Source: Bacteroidales bacterium (lineage in GTDB: Bacteria > Bacteroidota > Bacteroidia > Bacteroidales > UBA7960). From it: DNA of 35,424 nt. Under the pieces are notes generated by a model. That model was not told the DNA's origin, made no database searches, and saw only the letters and a list, made by a program, of their open reading frames with translations. Shown here piece by piece: positions 1 through 8,460 of the stretch (its first letter is position 1; the number at the start of each line of letters is the position of its first letter). The position numbers were made by a program, and so were the translations under genes. The stretch is from contig SKVW01000053.1 of NCBI GenBank assembly GCA_007129255.1, forward strand, positions 64,306 through 99,729. Reading direction: 5' to 3'.

Positions 1-196
1 TGGTTTCGGGAGATTCTTCCGTTTTTTTGGAAGCAACGGGTTTCTTCTCTTTTTTCAGAGTTTCCGTTTCCGTGGTTTTGTTTTCTTCAGAAGTTTGTTT
101 TGTGCTTTTTTCGGTGTTTTCAACCGAAGTCAGGTTCTCCTCCCTGTTCTGATCTTTATTCTCAGCATTGGGATTCGTTTGTTCCTTATTTTCCAT
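1..196 (-). CDS. N-terminal part of an acidic/lysine-rich protein (truncated by window edge)
   Basis: An ATG at 196 opens a minus-strand frame that stays open to the window edge, giving the first 65 residues. They are a low-complexity, charged, probably disordered stretch rich in Glu, Lys, Thr and Asn, with no hydrophobic segment and no signal peptide. Such N-terminal tails occur on several Bacteroidota cytoplasmic proteins, for example DUF349 proteins, but nothing in the visible part identifies the family. A TATGTTTG box lies about 65 nt upstream on the same strand. The function cannot be assigned from this fragment. Confidence 0.6.
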   Translation of the reverse strand, partial: MENKEQTNPNAENKDQNREENLTSVENTEKSTKQTSEENKTTETETLKKEKKPVASKKTEESPET

Positions 197-261
197 CAGA
201 AAAAAATTAAAAAATTATTACTAATTAAAGTTAAAGAAGGATGTCTTCATAAAAATACACT

Positions 262-269
262 CAAACATA
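262..269 (-). promoter_or_regulatory. Candidate -7 box (TATGTTTG) for the truncated gene at 1-196
   Basis: The minus strand reads TATGTTTG, a match to the Bacteroidota -7 consensus TAnnTTTG. No TTG was found at the consensus distance upstream. A second match, TATTTTTG at 333-340, is an alternative. The rest of 197-481 holds only AT-rich sequence and the terminator at 393-420. Confidence 0.3.
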
Positions 270-392
270 AGTGTGCGTTACCAAAAAAACCGGTATTATC
301 AGGTTTCCATCAACACAAATTAAAATGGCTCACAAAAATATAAAATTATTTGTTTGAAGGTGCATCTTTTTTGTTCATTTTAAACCAATTAA

Positions 393-420
393 CAAAAAAT
401 GCCCGGAATATTTTCCAGGC
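393..420 (-). terminator. Rho-independent terminator downstream of the PLP-enzyme gene
   Basis: On the minus strand an 8-bp stem (413-420 pairing with 401-408, including one U-G wobble) with a 4-nt loop is followed directly by a run of six T (ATTTTTTG). It lies about 60 nt past the stop codon at 482 and would end the secA-to-PLP-enzyme transcript. Confidence 0.65.
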
Positions 421-481
421 TGGCGTTAAATTTTTAAAGAAAGCGATATTTACAAAGCTTTCAAAAGCACAGAATTTCAGG

Positions 482-1663
482 TTATATCTTGTTCAGGGCT
501 TGTTTGAGGTCGCTAAGGAGGTCTTCAACATTTTCAATACCCACTGAAAACCGAACCAGGCCATCGGTAATTCCTGCATTTTCCCTGTCATTTTTAGCCA
601 TTTTGGAGTGCGTCATGGAAGCCGGGTGCTGAATAAGGGTTTCTACACCACCCAGCGAAACAGCCAGGATGCAAAGTTTTACATTGTCCATCAGCACCTT
701 ACCTGCTTTCAGACCGCCTTTCACTTCAAAACTGATCATGGCCCCGGACCCCGACATTTGATTGGCTGCCAGCTCAAACTGCGGATGGGATTTGAGGCCG
801 GGATAACGGACCCAATCAATTTTTGGGTGACTTTCGAGGAATTGGGCGATTTTCAGGGCGCTTTCCTGGGATTTTTCCAGGCGCAGGGACAGGGTTTTGA
901 GTCCCCTGATCACCAGGTAAGCCTGATGGGGATCCATATTGCAGCCCAGATTGACCATCATGGGCCGCAGGATATCATGCAATTCTTTTTCCCTGGTAAC
1001 AAGGACCCCTCCTACCACATCAGCGTGCCCGTTGAGGAATTTGGTGATGGAGTGAAAGACAATATCGAAGCCGGACTCAAGCGGCCTTTGCAGATATGGG
1101 CTGCAAAAGGTATTGTCGGCAACAGTGATCAGATTGTTTTCCCTTGCGATTTTTACCACTTCTTTCAGATCTGTGATATCCATGGTGGGATTGGAAGGGG
1201 TTTCAATAAAGATCATCCGGGTATTCGGCCTGATGGCCTTTCGTATGTTTTCTGCATTGGTTGTATCCAGGTAGGTGGATTCAATGCCAAATTTGCTGTA
1301 ATGTTTTTCCATTACCACCCTGGAGGGGCCATAAACGGCAGCGGTACTGATCATGTGATCTCCCTGCTTTAAAAGGCCCATATAAATGGTGTTTACCGCC
1401 CCCATTCCGGAGCTGGTGGCTACGGCCCTGTAGCCGTTTTCCAGGCTTGCCATTTGTCTTTCCAGGGCATCGATGGTGGGGTTGTTGATGCGGGTGTAAA
1501 TGTATCCATCCGAATCACCCGAAAAACAGGCTGCTCCATGATCGGCATTTTTGAATTTAAACGTACTGGTCTGGTAAATCGGTACGGTGGCGCTGCCAAA
1601 CTTGTCATCTATTGTTCCGGCATGAATGAGTTTGGAGTCAAATCCAAGATCTTTGGGTTCCAT
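482..1663 (-). CDS. Cys/Met metabolism PLP-dependent enzyme (methionine gamma-lyase / cystathionine gamma-synthase family)
   Basis: This 393-aa fold-type I PLP enzyme belongs to the Cys/Met metabolism family, which carries out gamma- or beta-elimination or replacement on cysteine, homocysteine, cystathionine or methionine. The PLP lysine is K208 in the motif SITK. Y56 and R58 (YTR) are the phosphate-binding residues contributed across the dimer, and Y111 is the stacking tyrosine. After Y111-G the residue is Pro (YGPS), whereas classical methionine gamma-lyases have a Cys, so the exact substrate is uncertain. The length is typical. The ATG at 1663 was chosen over an in-frame TTG six bases upstream. 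It is the last gene of a minus-strand string and is followed by a terminator. Confidence 0.88.
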   Translation of the reverse strand: MEPKDLGFDSKLIHAGTIDDKFGSATVPIYQTSTFKFKNADHGAACFSGDSDGYIYTRINNPTIDALERQMASLENGYRAVATSSGMGAVNTIYMGLLKQGDHMISTAAVYGPSRVVMEKHYSKFGIESTYLDTTNAENIRKAIRPNTRMIFIETPSNPTMDITDLKEVVKIARENNLITVADNTFCSPYLQRPLESGFDIVFHSITKFLNGHADVVGGVLVTREKELHDILRPMMVNLGCNMDPHQAYLVIRGLKTLSLRLEKSQESALKIAQFLESHPKIDWVRYPGLKSHPQFELAANQMSGSGAMISFEVKGGLKAGKVLMDNVKLCILAVSLGGVETLIQHPASMTHSKMAKNDRENAGITDGLVRFSVGIENVEDLLSDLKQALNKI

Positions 1664-1747
1664 TGGCAATAAAAATTTTAAAATTGAGAAAACCCGTAAT
1701 GATTTTCTGTCAGGGAATTCGTTACGGGAGAAATTTGGTTTATAGGT

Positions 1748-2113
1748 TTAATATTCATCCATATCGAGCATCACCAGGGTGCAATCCTCAATGGTTTCAA
1801 TGCCAGCTTCCCTGGCCATGTCATCCAGTTTGCGGTTGTAGGTGCCCGGGTTAAAAATAATCCGCCGGGGTTTCAGCGACAGGATATAGTCCAGGTATTC
1901 TTCCTGATTGTCGGGGTTCAGGTAAAGGGTAACAGTGTGTATATTTTCAAACTTTGGAGTTCCCTTATAAACTTTAACTTCTTCGATTTCAGTTTCCCTT
2001 TTTCCAATAGCACAAACTTCCACATTATATTTCAAAAGCCTTTTAACAGCTTTGTGGGAATACCGCATTGGGTTTTGACTGGCACCGATTACAAGGGTTT
2101 TTTTATTATTCAT
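1748..2113 (-). CDS. CoA-binding domain protein (YccU-like)
   Basis: A 121-aa single-domain protein with a Rossmann-type CoA-binding fold (CoA_binding_2 family). The N-terminal strand-loop TLVIGASQNPMRYS carries the nucleotide-binding GAS motif. The late segment FNPGTYN, followed by EAGIETIEDCTLVML, is typical of the family, whose small free-standing members have no firmly known role. The ATG at 2113 was preferred to the GTG just before it. It sits 11 nt downstream of the OsmC-like gene and is probably co-transcribed with it. The family call is secure; the function is unknown. Confidence 0.85.
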   Translation of the reverse strand: MNNKKTLVIGASQNPMRYSHKAVKRLLKYNVEVCAIGKRETEIEEVKVYKGTPKFENIHTVTLYLNPDNQEEYLDYILSLKPRRIIFNPGTYNRKLDDMAREAGIETIEDCTLVMLDMDEY

Positions 2114-2124
2114 CACAAATAAGT

Positions 2125-2514
2125 TTACCTGGTATTTACAACAAATTCTGGTGCATCGGCAATGTGCTTTTTTACCGTACAGGCTTCTGCAGCTTTGATC
2201 AGGGAATGTTTATATTTTTCAGGAAAACCATCAGGCACGATGATGTCTATTTTTACTTTTGAGATCATCTTTTTTACAGGGTCCCGTTGCATTTTTTGGA
2301 TGATGCGAATGCCTTTTTCCGGAAGATCTCTTTGCTGACAGAAGGACTTAACGTAAAATCCTGCACAGGTGGCCACCGAAGCCAAAAACAAATCAAAAGG
2401 AGATGGGGCGCTGTTGTCTCCTCCGGCTTTTTCAGGTTGGTCGGTTTTAATCACAAACCCCTTATAAAGTGCATCAACTTTTTGATTTTCACCTAAAACA
2501 ACTTCAATATCCAT
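2125..2514 (-). CDS. OsmC family protein
   Basis: A 129-aa OsmC/Ohr-fold protein. The two family cysteines are visible, C50 in ASVATCAG and C112 in EACTVKKH; in characterised OsmC and Ohr enzymes this pair reduces organic peroxides. The pattern SAPSPFDLFLAS before C50 is characteristic. It lies in a minus-strand string between a thioesterase and a CoA-binding protein, with gaps of 46 and 11 nt. A peroxide or reactive-electrophile detoxification role is inferred from the family only. Some OsmC-like proteins of anaerobes have no proven peroxidase activity. Confidence 0.88.
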   Translation of the reverse strand: MDIEVVLGENQKVDALYKGFVIKTDQPEKAGGDNSAPSPFDLFLASVATCAGFYVKSFCQQRDLPEKGIRIIQKMQRDPVKKMISKVKIDIIVPDGFPEKYKHSLIKAAEACTVKKHIADAPEFVVNTR

Positions 2515-2560
2515 TTCTTTAAGTTTTATATTCTGATTATTATTCAGGCCGGGAAATTAA

Positions 2561-2968
2561 TTAATTGAATTTTTCCCTTAGTTTCTCCACGAACCAATCG
2601 GGCGCACCACAGGGTCTTCCCGTTCCTTTTTTTACAAAAGCAAGAACAGTTTCCCCAATATTTAAAAGGGTTCCCTTTTCATTGTAAATTTCGTAAATAA
2701 AATGCATCCGGGAGCCGGGTATTTCCTTTACGATGGTTTTAACTGTCAGGAGGTCATCATAAAATGCCGGGCGGATGTATTTGCAGTTCATGGTGGCAAT
2801 GGGCATGATCACTCCTTTTTCTTCCATTTTGCGGTAGGTCATGCCCAGTTGGCGCATGGCATCTGCCCTTCCTACTTCATAATACTGGGCATAGTTGCCG
2901 TAATAAGCAAACCCCATCTGATCCGTTTCGGCATATCTGACCCGCAAGGTTATTTCCGATACAAACAT
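2561..2968 (-). CDS. Acyl-CoA thioesterase, hotdog fold (YbgC/FadM type)
   Basis: A 135-aa 4-hydroxybenzoyl-CoA thioesterase-like hotdog protein. The active-site signature is near the N-terminus, YAETDQMGFAYYGNY, with D16 the likely catalytic aspartate. This is followed by the helix YYEVGRADAMRQLG and the strand motif KYIRPAFYDD typical of the YbgC/FadM group. These enzymes hydrolyse acyl-CoA thioesters in the cytoplasm, and in some bacteria YbgC associates with phospholipid metabolism. It starts 42 nt after secA on the same strand, suggesting a shared transcript. The acyl substrate cannot be read from the sequence. Confidence 0.88.
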   Translation of the reverse strand: MFVSEITLRVRYAETDQMGFAYYGNYAQYYEVGRADAMRQLGMTYRKMEEKGVIMPIATMNCKYIRPAFYDDLLTVKTIVKEIPGSRMHFIYEIYNEKGTLLNIGETVLAFVKKGTGRPCGAPDWFVEKLREKFN

Positions 2969-3010
2969 TGTTCTCAGAATTTTTGTTCAACAAAGCCTGG
3001 TATCTGCAAA

Positions 3011-6000
3011 TTATGCCTTACCATGACATTGTTTGTATTTTTTACCGCTGCCACAAGGACAAGGTTCATTTCTTCCCACCTTCTTCTCCACCCTCACGGG
3101 CTCAGCTTTTTTTTGTCCGGCCCGTTGGCCTGGCAGGTCACTCCTGGTGGTTTGCAATTTGCTCATATCGGTTTTTTCCCGGGCAGCAGCCTGTTGTACC
3201 TGGTCGGGATCCTGAATGGGCAAACGCGCTTTTCCAAGGAAGGAAATAATGTCTTTATTGACTTTCTGTATCATCCTTTTGAAGAGTTCAAAGGATTCGA
3301 ACTTGTAGATCAGCAAGGGGTCTTTCTGCTCATAGGCAGCCCCCTGGACCGACTGCTTCAAATCATCCATTTCGCGCAGGTGATCCTTCCAGGCATTGTC
3401 AATAATAGCCAGGGTAATTCCTTTCTCGATGGAAAGGGCCACTTCTCTTCCTTCAGTTTGATAAGACTTTTCAAGGTTTGCAAGGATGTTTAAAGTTTTA
3501 ATACCATCCGTTATCGGAACCGCAATGTTCTGGTATTTCTGGGCGGCCTTTTCATAAACCTCCTTGATTACCGGGTAAGCCTTTTGGGCAATGATATTAT
3601 TTTTCTCTTTATAGGTTTTAATGGCTTCCAGGTAAAGCTGTTCAGTAAGTTTTTCGGATTTGGATTCCAGAAATTCCTGTTGATTGAAGGGGGGTTCCAT
3701 GCCGAGGGTGCGGATCAATTCAAATTTGAATCCTTCATAATCGGCCTGATCCTGGTATTCAACCACCATGTAATCACAGGTATCATACATCATGTTGGCA
3801 ATATCTACGGCAAGTCTTTCACCAAAAAGGGCATTGTGCCTTTTTTTGTAGATAACCTCGCGCTGGGCATTCATCACATCATCGTACTCCAGCAATCTTT
3901 TTCTGATACCAAAGTTGTTTTCTTCAACTTTTTTCTGTGCCCTTTCAATGGACTTGGTGATCATGGAATGCTGGATCACCTCCCCTTCCTGAAGTCCCAG
4001 CCGGTCCATGATGCGGCCGATCCTTTCGGAGCCGAACACACGCATGAGGTCGTCTTCCAGGGAGACAAAGAACTGGGATGAGCCTGGGTCTCCCTGTCGT
4101 CCGGCGCGACCCCTGAGCTGGCGGTCGACCCTTCTCGATTCGTGGCGCTCGGTACCAACAATGGCCAAACCGCCGGCTTCCCTAACCCCGGATCCAAGCT
4201 TGATGTCAGTACCCCGCCCGGCCATGTTCGTGGCAATGGTCACCGTTCCGGCCTGCCCCGCCTCCAGAACGATCTGGGCTTCTTTCTGGTGTTGCTTTGC
4301 ATTGAGTATGTTGTGTTTAATACTACGCAGTTTAAGCATGCGGCTAAGCAACTCGGAAATCTCCACAGAGGTTGTCCCCACAAGCACAGGCCTTCCGGCC
4401 TTTACCAAGTCGCTGATTTCATTGATAACGGCATTGTATTTTTCCCTTTTGGTTTTAAATACCAGGTCTTCCCGGTCAATACGTATAATGGGGCGATGAG
4501 TAGGGATAACTACCACATCCAGTTTGTAAATATTCCAGAACTCTCCTGCTTCGGTTTCGGCGGTACCGGTCATACCTGCCAGTTTTTCGTACATCCTGAA
4601 ATAATTCTGCAGGGTAATGGTGGCATAGGTCTGTGTGGCAGCCTCAACCTTTACGTTTTCCTTGGCTTCAATGGCCTGGTGCAAACCATCAGAGTACCTT
4701 CTTCCCTCCATGATCCTTCCGGTTTGCTCATCAACGATTTTTACCTTATTGTCCATGATCACATACTGATCATCTTTTTCAAATATGGTATAGGCTTTCA
4801 AAAGCTGGTTGATGGTATGCACCCGCTCACTTTTAACAGAAAAATCATTGAGCAACTGGTTTTTCTTTTCCAGTTTTTCCTGGGGAGGCAGATCTGATTT
4901 TTCCAGTTCCGCAACTTCCGATCCCATGTCAGGCAGGATAAAGAACCCCGGATCATCTGTCTGGCTGGTGATCAGGTCAATGCCTTTATCGGTCAACTCA
5001 ATGGAATTATTTTTTTCTTCGATGACAAAATAAAGCTCGTCATCAATAATATGCATATGTTTATTTTGCTCCTGCATATAATAATTCTCCGTTTTCTGCA
5101 GTATGGTTTTCATACCGGGCTCGGAGAGGAATTTGATCAACGCTTTATTTCTTGGCAGTCCCCTGTGGCAGCGAAGCAGGAGCTCGCCTCCTTTCTTTTC
5201 ATCGGGTTCACCTTCTTTGGGTAGCAAAAGTTTCCGGGCTTCGGCAAGTAAATTGGTTACCAGGTGGCGTTGTGCATTAACCAGTTTCTCTACCTTTGGT
5301 TTCATTTCATGAAACTCATGCTTTTCACCCTGGGGTGTTGGACCGGAAATAATAAGGGGTGTACGGGCGTCGTCAATCAGCACAGAATCGACCTCATCCA
5401 CGATAACGTAATTATGCTTGCGTTGAACCAGGTCATCCGGGCTGTTTGCCATGTTGTCCCTGAGGTAATCAAACCCGAATTCGTTGTTTGTGCCATAGGT
5501 GATATCTGCAAGATAGGCATTCCTTCTTTCCTGAGAGTTTGGCTGGTGTTTGTCAATACAATCCACCTTTAACCCATGGAACTCGAAGAGCATGCCCATC
5601 CATTCGGAGTCACGTTTGGCAAGGTAGTCGTTAACCGTAACAATATGAACTCCTTTACCGGCCAAGGCATTTAAATATACCGGCAGGGTTGCTACCAATG
5701 TTTTTCCTTCCCCGGTGGCCATCTCTGCAATTTTTCCTTTATGCAGGTGAATGCCACCGATAAGCTGCACATCGTAGTGAACCATGTCCCAGGTGATCAT
5801 GTTTCCCCCGGCGATCCACTGGTTTTTATAAATGGCCTTATCGCCTTTTATTTCAATGCTTGGGCGGCTGGCAGCAAGGTTTCTGTCAAATTCATTAGCT
5901 GTTACTGTTATTTCTTTTTCCTCTTTAAAACGACGGGCTGTTTCCTTGATAACGTTAAAAGCTTCGGGTAGCAGTTCCAATAAAACTTCACCTGTTTTTT

Positions 6001-6292
6001 CCTGCTGCTGTTTTTCGAGGACATCAATGCGGGTGTAAATTTTTTCCTTTTCCTCTACCTCCATTTCATATTTTTCATCCACCTGCCTGCGCAATTTATC
6101 AATTTCCTGCTGTTCGGCATCCACATGTTGTTTGATCCTTTGACGAAGCTCCAGGGTTTTTTCCCTCAGTTGGTCATTGTCCAGGCTTTTAATTTCTTCG
6201 TAATTATCAAAAATTTGCTGTAATAGGGGTTTTATTTCACGGTAATCCTTTTCAGCTTTGGTACCAAAAATCTTTTTAATAAGATTGAGCAT
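3011..6292 (-). CDS. secA: Preprotein translocase ATPase SecA
   Basis: This 1093-aa SecA is the motor ATPase that drives unfolded preproteins through SecYEG. Walker A is MATGEGKT (191-198) and Walker B is DEVD (299-302), followed by the SecA signature [10 protein letters not shown]. The second nucleotide-binding fold carries [10 protein letters not shown] and [13 protein letters not shown]. The C-terminus ends in a zinc-binding [14 protein letters not shown] motif of the kind that binds SecB and lipid. The protein is longer than the ~900-aa E. coli form because of insertions around residues 60-100 and 330-450, as is usual in Bacteroidota. It heads a minus-strand gene string and is preceded by a TAACTTTG box. 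Confidence 0.97.
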   Translation of the reverse strand: MLNLIKKIFGTKAEKDYREIKPLLQQIFDNYEEIKSLDNDQLREKTLELRQRIKQHVDAEQQEIDKLRRQVDEKYEMEVEEKEKIYTRIDVLEKQQQEKTGEVLLELLPEAFNVIKETARRFKEEKEITVTANEFDRNLAASRPSIEIKGDKAIYKNQWIAGGNMITWDMVHYDVQLIGGIHLHKGKIAEMATGEGKTLVATLPVYLNALAGKGVHIVTVNDYLAKRDSEWMGMLFEFHGLKVDCIDKHQPNSQERRNAYLADITYGTNNEFGFDYLRDNMANSPDDLVQRKHNYVIVDEVDSVLIDDARTPLIISGPTPQGEKHEFHEMKPKVEKLVNAQRHLVTNLLAEARKLLLPKEGEPDEKKGGELLLRCHRGLPRNKALIKFLSEPGMKTILQKTENYYMQEQNKHMHIIDDELYFVIEEKNNSIELTDKGIDLITSQTDDPGFFILPDMGSEVAELEKSDLPPQEKLEKKNQLLNDFSVKSERVHTINQLLKAYTIFEKDDQYVIMDNKVKIVDEQTGRIMEGRRYSDGLHQAIEAKENVKVEAATQTYATITLQNYFRMYEKLAGMTGTAETEAGEFWNIYKLDVVVIPTHRPIIRIDREDLVFKTKREKYNAVINEISDLVKAGRPVLVGTTSVEISELLSRMLKLRSIKHNILNAKQHQKEAQIVLEAGQAGTVTIATNMAGRGTDIKLGSGVREAGGLAIVGTERHESRRVDRQLRGRAGRQGDPGSSQFFVSLEDDLMRVFGSERIGRIMDRLGLQEGEVIQHSMITKSIERAQKKVEENNFGIRKRLLEYDDVMNAQREVIYKKRHNALFGERLAVDIANMMYDTCDYMVVEYQDQADYEGFKFELIRTLGMEPPFNQQEFLESKSEKLTEQLYLEAIKTYKEKNNIIAQKAYPVIKEVYEKAAQKYQNIAVPITDGIKTLNILANLEKSYQTEGREVALSIEKGITLAIIDNAWKDHLREMDDLKQSVQGAAYEQKDPLLIYKFESFELFKRMIQKVNKDIISFLGKARLPIQDPDQVQQAAAREKTDMSKLQTTRSDLPGQRAGQKKAEPVRVEKKVGRNEPCPCGSGKKYKQCHGKA

Positions 6293-6344
6293 ATAAGGTT
6301 GATTTGCGTTTAATTATGTTTTGCCGTCATCAGAATAAGGAAAG

Positions 6345-6352
6345 CAAAGTTA
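6345..6352 (-). promoter_or_regulatory. Candidate -7 box (TAACTTTG) of the secA transcript
   Basis: TAACTTTG on the minus strand matches TAnnTTTG and lies 53 nt before the secA ATG, between it and the terminator of the upstream gene. No TTG was seen at the usual -33 spacing. Confidence 0.4.
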
Positions 6353-6388
6353 ATCCAATTAGATAAAAATAAAAAAGCCTTGGGCAAT

Positions 6389-6415
6389 TAAAAAAAAACC
6401 GGCCCTGGAGCCGGT
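6389..6415 (-). terminator. Rho-independent terminator of the DUF2795-like gene
   Basis: On the minus strand the perfect 6-bp stem ACCGGC/GCCGGT (6410-6415 with 6398-6403) and 6-nt loop are followed by eight T. It lies 34 nt after the stop at 6449 and separates this gene from secA. Confidence 0.8.
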
Positions 6416-6448
6416 ATTATACTTTTTAGAAGATCCCATTTAATTCTG

Positions 6449-6670
6449 TCAATATTCATCTTCATGAAAAAAGAAATCATCTTTGGTTGGATAGTCCGGC
6501 CAGATGTCTTCAATGCTTTCATAAACGTCCCCTTCATCTTCAATTTCCTGAAGATTTTCAATAACTTCCATCGGGGCACCCGAGCGCAAAGCATAATCAA
6601 TAAGCTCTTCTTTGGTGGCGGGCCATGGTGCATCTTCCAGTTTTGAGGCTAATTCTAAAGTCCAATACAT
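6449..6670 (-). CDS. DUF2795-like conserved small protein
   Basis: A 73-aa acidic protein that begins MYWTLELASKLEDAPWPATK and has the helical segment ELIDYALRSGAP followed by EVIENLQEIEDEG. The C-terminus is very acidic and aromatic (DDFFFHEDEY). The sequence resembles a small protein that is highly conserved across Bacteroidota and usually annotated DUF2795; its role is unknown. It is a stand-alone gene with its own strong promoter (6693-6722) and terminator (6389-6415), which suggests high, independent expression. A competing ORF in another frame over the same bases is a shadow. Confidence 0.82.
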   Translation of the reverse strand: MYWTLELASKLEDAPWPATKEELIDYALRSGAPMEVIENLQEIEDEGDVYESIEDIWPDYPTKDDFFFHEDEY

Positions 6671-6692
6671 AAGTAAAGGGTTTTATTTTTTG

Positions 6693-6722
6693 CAAAAGTA
6701 TATTTTTTTATAAATAACACAA
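6693..6722 (-). promoter_or_regulatory. Bacteroidota-type promoter of the DUF2795-like gene
   Basis: On the minus strand TTG (6722-6720) is followed after exactly 19 nt by TACTTTTG (6700-6693). This matches the phylum consensus of a -33 TTG, N19 and a -7 TAnnTTTG. The ATG lies 23 nt downstream of the -7 box. Confidence 0.65.
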
Positions 6723-6770
6723 CTTTTTTTTACTTGTTTTGAAAGATATGTGATTAATTTTTATTTTAAA

Positions 6771-6832
6771 AAAAGCCAAATTGGTTGTAATTATTGTTTT
6801 TCCGGTTTCACAGAATTCGGTATTTGGCTTTT
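6771..6832. repeat. Perfect 11-bp inverted repeat with a 40-nt spacer
   Basis: AAAAGCCAAAT at 6771-6781 is the exact reverse complement of ATTTGGCTTTT at 6822-6832. It sits in the divergent gap between the DUF2795-like gene and smpB. On the minus strand the distal arm runs into seven T, as in a terminator, but no minus-strand gene lies upstream that would need one. Its role is unknown. Confidence 0.55.
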
Positions 6833-6926
6833 CAGGGCGCTAATAATCAATTTTTTATGCGTCTTAATCCCGGATAAACACAACCCCCTTCCACCTGCTT
6901 ACCCCTGATCGCTGAATGATTTTTCG

Positions 6927-6934
6927 TACATTTG
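6927..6934 (+). promoter_or_regulatory. Candidate -7 box (TACATTTG) of smpB
   Basis: TACATTTG fits TAnnTTTG and ends 18 nt before the smpB ATG. The -33 position at N19 spacing holds CTG instead of TTG. Confidence 0.4.
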
Positions 6935-6952
6935 TCACTCGAAAAATAGCTT

Positions 6953-7399
6953 ATGGGTTCCAACATAAAAATAAAAAATAAAAAAGCATCTTTTGAATAT
7001 TTCCTGCTGGAAAAATTCATTGCCGGAATGGTTCTTACGGGTACGGAAATAAAATCCATTCGTAATGGGAAAGCAAGCATTAATGAGGCTTATTGTGCTT
7101 TTACCGGAGATGAATTGTTTGTGAGGAACATGCATATTTCGGAATATGATTATGGGACTTATAATAATCATGATCCCAAACGCGACCGAAAACTTTTATT
7201 GACTGCCCGGGAACTGAAACAGCTCAAATCTAAACTGGAGGAAAAAGGCCTTACCCTTGTACCAACCCTTCTTTTTATTAATGAAAAAGGCCTTGCAAAG
7301 CTTGAAATCGCTCTTGCCAAAGGAAAGAAACTTTATGATAAGCGTGATACCCTTAAGAAAAAGGACATTCAGCGGGAAATAGACCGGGGCACTTACTGA
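6953..7399 (+). CDS. smpB: SsrA-binding protein SmpB
   Basis: A 148-aa SmpB, the protein partner of tmRNA in trans-translation rescue of stalled ribosomes. Family landmarks are present: KKASFEYFLLEKFIAGMVLTGTEIKSIRNGKASINEAYC near the N-terminus, the H-I-S-E-Y segment, HDPKRDRKLLL (about 76-86), and the basic C-terminal tail KGKKLYDKRDTLKKKDIQREIDR that folds in the ribosome. The length is standard. It is a single plus-strand gene, convergent with the rhomboid gene with only 2 nt between the stops. The tmRNA gene itself was not found in the window. Confidence 0.96.
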   Translation: MGSNIKIKNKKASFEYFLLEKFIAGMVLTGTEIKSIRNGKASINEAYCAFTGDELFVRNMHISEYDYGTYNNHDPKRDRKLLLTARELKQLKSKLEEKGLTLVPTLLFINEKGLAKLEIALAKGKKLYDKRDTLKKKDIQREIDRGTY

Positions 7400-7401
7400 T
7401 C

Positions 7402-8190
7402 TTAATCCGGACCGGCACCCCTGGGCTTGGATTTGAAAACATAATTAATTTTACCTGCATTTGTAGCATTCGGGTTCGTTTCCCTGCCCGACCCTTTTTC
7501 TTTTTCAAAACGATGCCATACAGGCCCTTCCGGATGATTTTCCTCATCATCCTCTTCTTCCTCTGCTTCTTCTTCCAACTCCCAGGAGTATTTTTTTCTT
7601 TGCGGTCCATGACGCCTAAAATGAAAAGCCAGCAAAACCCCGGAAATCATGCCCATCAGATGAGATTCCCATGACACACCCTCTTTTATGGGAAAAACTC
7701 CCCATACCATTCCGCCATAAAGAAAAGCCACCAGAAGAGAAAGCGCCATTAAGCGGGGATGCCTGCGGATGACCCCACTGGTAAACAAAAATGCAGCCAG
7801 GCTATATAAAATTCCGCTTGCGCCAATATGAAAAGAAGGGCGGGCAACTATCCAAACCCATAAACCGGTGATGATCAGGGCAAGAAAAAAAACTTTGTGT
7901 GCCACATCGCGGTAAAAATAATACAATGCCACCCCAAGAACCAACAGGGGGATGCTGTTGGAAATCAGGTGCGAAAAACTGCCATGAATAAAGGGAGAAA
8001 AGATAATTCCTCTTAGCCCTTTAATATCCTGAGGGAATATACCGTATTGATATAGTTCCAGGTCAAAGAAAATTTCTACGGCCTTTACCAGCCACAAAAC
8101 AATAATAAAAGCCAGGGGATAGATCAGGCTGCTGAAAAACCTTCGTTTTTCAACTTTTTTTAGTTCTTTATGTGAGAGATTTTCCTGCAG
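7402..8190 (-). CDS. Rhomboid family intramembrane serine protease (start codon uncertain)
   Basis: A polytopic membrane protein with a rhomboid core. The motif HGSFSHLISNS lies in the loop/TM2 region, the nucleophile Ser is in HIGASGILYS, and the catalytic His is in SWESHLMGM. A charged 60-residue tail with a run of Glu follows the last helix. The first in-frame standard start is a TTG at 8097, but that would begin inside the first transmembrane helix. The frame stays open upstream to a stop at 8205-8203 and encodes a plausible N-terminus (about 31 residues ending FFSSLIYPLAFIIVL). It contains no ATG, GTG or TTG, so a CTG at 8190 or an ATA at 8196 must be considered. The protease call is firm; the start is not. 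Confidence 0.82.
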   Translation of the reverse strand: MQENLSHKELKKVEKRRFFSSLIYPLAFIIVLWLVKAVEIFFDLELYQYGIFPQDIKGLRGIIFSPFIHGSFSHLISNSIPLLVLGVALYYFYRDVAHKVFFLALIITGLWVWIVARPSFHIGASGILYSLAAFLFTSGVIRRHPRLMALSLLVAFLYGGMVWGVFPIKEGVSWESHLMGMISGVLLAFHFRRHGPQRKKYSWELEEEAEEEEDDEENHPEGPVWHRFEKEKGSGRETNPNATNAGKINYVFKSKPRGAGPD

Positions 8191-8263
8191 ATTTATGATT
8201 TTTTAAAGTTTCAGGTAAAACGCTGGTTTTGTTTTTGCAATCAAATTTGGTAATTTACCGTTA

Positions 8264-8309
8264 AAAAACCTAACAACAGACCATGAATTTTTTCTTATAA
8301 AAACCTAAC
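8264..8309 (+). repeat. Direct repeat of AAAAACCTAAC upstream of the S41 protease gene
   Basis: The 11-mer AAAAACCTAAC occurs at 8264-8274 and again at 8299-8309, 35 bp apart, just upstream of a TACTTTTG box. It could be an operator, but this is weak evidence. Confidence 0.35.
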
Positions 8310-8322
8310 CCCCATATTTTGT

Positions 8323-8330
8323 TACTTTTG
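8323..8330 (+). promoter_or_regulatory. Candidate -7 box (TACTTTTG) of the S41 protease gene
   Basis: TACTTTTG matches TAnnTTTG. It lies 130 nt before the ATG, implying a long leader in which no further feature was recognised. No -33 TTG is seen at the consensus distance. Confidence 0.35.
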
Positions 8331-8460
8331 TAGCTTGAAATGCAGCCGGGTATTTTACGTTAAATAAACAAATTGGTATTAAGTGAAGTTTTTAATAATG
8401 CAGGATAAATTCCCGGCAACGTTGAAAAAATAAATTTCTTAACCAGAACAGACCGAAATA

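Noticed and set aside
95-547. Two short plus-strand frames near the left edge
   Set aside because: They overlap the minus-strand gene start and the terminator, have no family resemblance, and show no promoter or start context.
608-1372. 254-codon open frame on the plus strand opposite the PLP-enzyme gene
   Set aside because: It lies wholly antisense to a strongly conserved enzyme, and its translation shows no domain or sensible composition.
482-1663. Firm call as methionine gamma-lyase
   Set aside because: The Cys that follows Tyr-Gly in classical methionine gamma-lyases is Pro here. Only the broader family is supported.
2702-3493. 263-codon plus-strand frame across the thioesterase/secA junction
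   Set aside because: Antisense to two clear family proteins; His/Phe-rich composition typical of a shadow frame.
6671-6952. Possible tmRNA (ssrA) or other RNA gene next to smpB
   Set aside because: The gap is too short for tmRNA and shows no tRNA-like ends or tag-coding frame; only an inverted repeat is present.
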